Source of the DNA: JACSRF01 sp963695505
GTDB lineage: Bacteria > Chloroflexota > Anaerolineae > Promineifilales > Promineifilaceae
NCBI GenBank assembly: GCA_963695505.1
Contig: CAVOGX010000014.1
Coordinates: 620,001-684,000 of the forward strand
Length of the DNA: 64,000 nucleotides
Direction of reading: 5' to 3'
The position numbers and the translations under genes were made by a program. Positions within the stretch are counted from its first letter, which is position 1; each line of letters opens with the position of its first letter. This document shows positions 63,623-64,000 of this stretch, one piece after another. Below the pieces are notes generated by a model. That model ran no database searches. It was not told the DNA's origin and worked only from the letters and a program-made list of their open reading frames with translations.

Positions 63623-64000
63623 ATGCGCAAAAGACGCCTGATCCAGGCCCTCAAATTCGCTCTGTTTGCCTTCCTGGCCCTGCTGCTGTTGGCGCCTGAA
63701 TGGCCCGCCTTTGGCGACGAACGCTACCAGCTTAAAACGCTGGTCAATCTGCGCCAATTCGACTTTTGGACCTGGGAGGCGCAGGCCATAACGACCAAAG
63801 CCCAGTCTCTACTGGCAAATAACCAGGCCTACCTCACCGAAGCGCAGCAAAAGGCGTTTGTGCTGGAGTTCATGGCGCACGTAGCCCAGGTGCAGCAGCT
63901 GGACGGGCAGCTCACCACCCTTCTGGCCGACCCCGATGCCGCCACCCGGCAGGCAGAGGCCCAGGCTTTGCAGGCTGACCTGGAGCACGCCCGCGCTCAG
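63623..64000 (+). CDS. Unknown secreted or membrane-anchored protein, cut by the window edge
   Basis: An open frame from ATG 63623 to the last base (126 residues visible). There is a basic start MRKRRLIQALKF, a hydrophobic segment (about 9-28) and then a helical, Gln/Ala-rich stretch (EAQQKAFVLEFMAHVAQVQQ) likely to form a coiled coil. I do not recognise the family. The gene is divergent from the epimerase and continues beyond the window. Confidence 0.7.
   Translation, partial: MRKRRLIQALKFALFAFLALLLLAPEWPAFGDERYQLKTLVNLRQFDFWTWEAQAITTKAQSLLANNQAYLTEAQQKAFVLEFMAHVAQVQQLDGQLTTLLADPDAATRQAEAQALQADLEHARAQ

Overview
The window looks like chromosome from a member of the Chloroflexota, Anaerolineae-like. 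The basis is mixed GC near 55%, a riboflavin RibA-RibD fusion, PucR, tandem CpaB-like and DUF3048 genes, many lipoproteins, and proteases and histidine kinases of a style I associate with that phylum. This is inference from gene content, not from a marker gene.

Layout. 1-1.2 kb: 3' end of dnaE. 1.2-1.8 kb: a selenocysteine tRNA (minus strand) and tRNA-Phe, -Gly and -Cys. 1.9-6.7 kb: a DtxR regulator, a NrtR-like Nudix protein, two CpaB-like SAF proteins and a DivIC/FtsB-like protein. 6.8-13.2 kb: a plus-strand run of PfkB kinase, parA, parB, M24 peptidase, an archaeal-type methyltransferase and an amidohydrolase. 13.3-17.8 kb: a PucR regulator and a two-component pair. 18-21.2 kb: pyruvate dehydrogenase pdhA-pdhB-pdhC. 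21.5-23.7 kb: thrB and an rRNA methyltransferase, divergent. 23.9-26.6 kb: an ECF sigma factor with a large anti-sigma-like membrane protein. 26.7-33 kb: DUF3048 lipoprotein, dehydrogenase, RibA-RibD fusion, an unknown membrane protein and murJ. 33.1-35.3 kb: thrS under a promoter and T-box leader. 35.3-42.2 kb: two tandem copies of a subtilase plus membrane histidine kinase module. 42.4-52 kb: VWA protein, kinase-like protein, AlbA_2 protein, ppgK, patatin, deoA. 52.2-62.4 kb: amidohydrolase-CYTH fusion, SCP2 protein, a DUF3179 lipoprotein, three glycoside-hydrolase-like proteins and a CopD-like membrane protein. 62.5-64 kb: tRNA-Leu, an epimerase and a cut-off gene.

Main signals. (1) The palindrome ACGGCCGT occurs about 83 times in 64 kb (about 1-2 expected), in and between genes, often extended to GGAAACGGCCGTTTCC, much like HIP1 of cyanobacteria. 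(2) A selenocysteine tRNA lies at the start, and the DUF3179 gene has an in-frame TGA at the first Cys of its CPLC motif, followed by a perfect hairpin with bacterial SECIS spacing; this may be an undescribed selenoprotein. (3) The duplicated protease-kinase module carries C-terminal GGYVWA or GGYLWT hexapeptide arrays, each homogenised to its own unit.

Caution. About 19 apparent frameshifts are present, 16 of them between 49.6 and 62.3 kb. The protein sequence stays well conserved on both sides, so sequence error is the likelier cause, but it tempers claims in that stretch, including the DUF3179 one.
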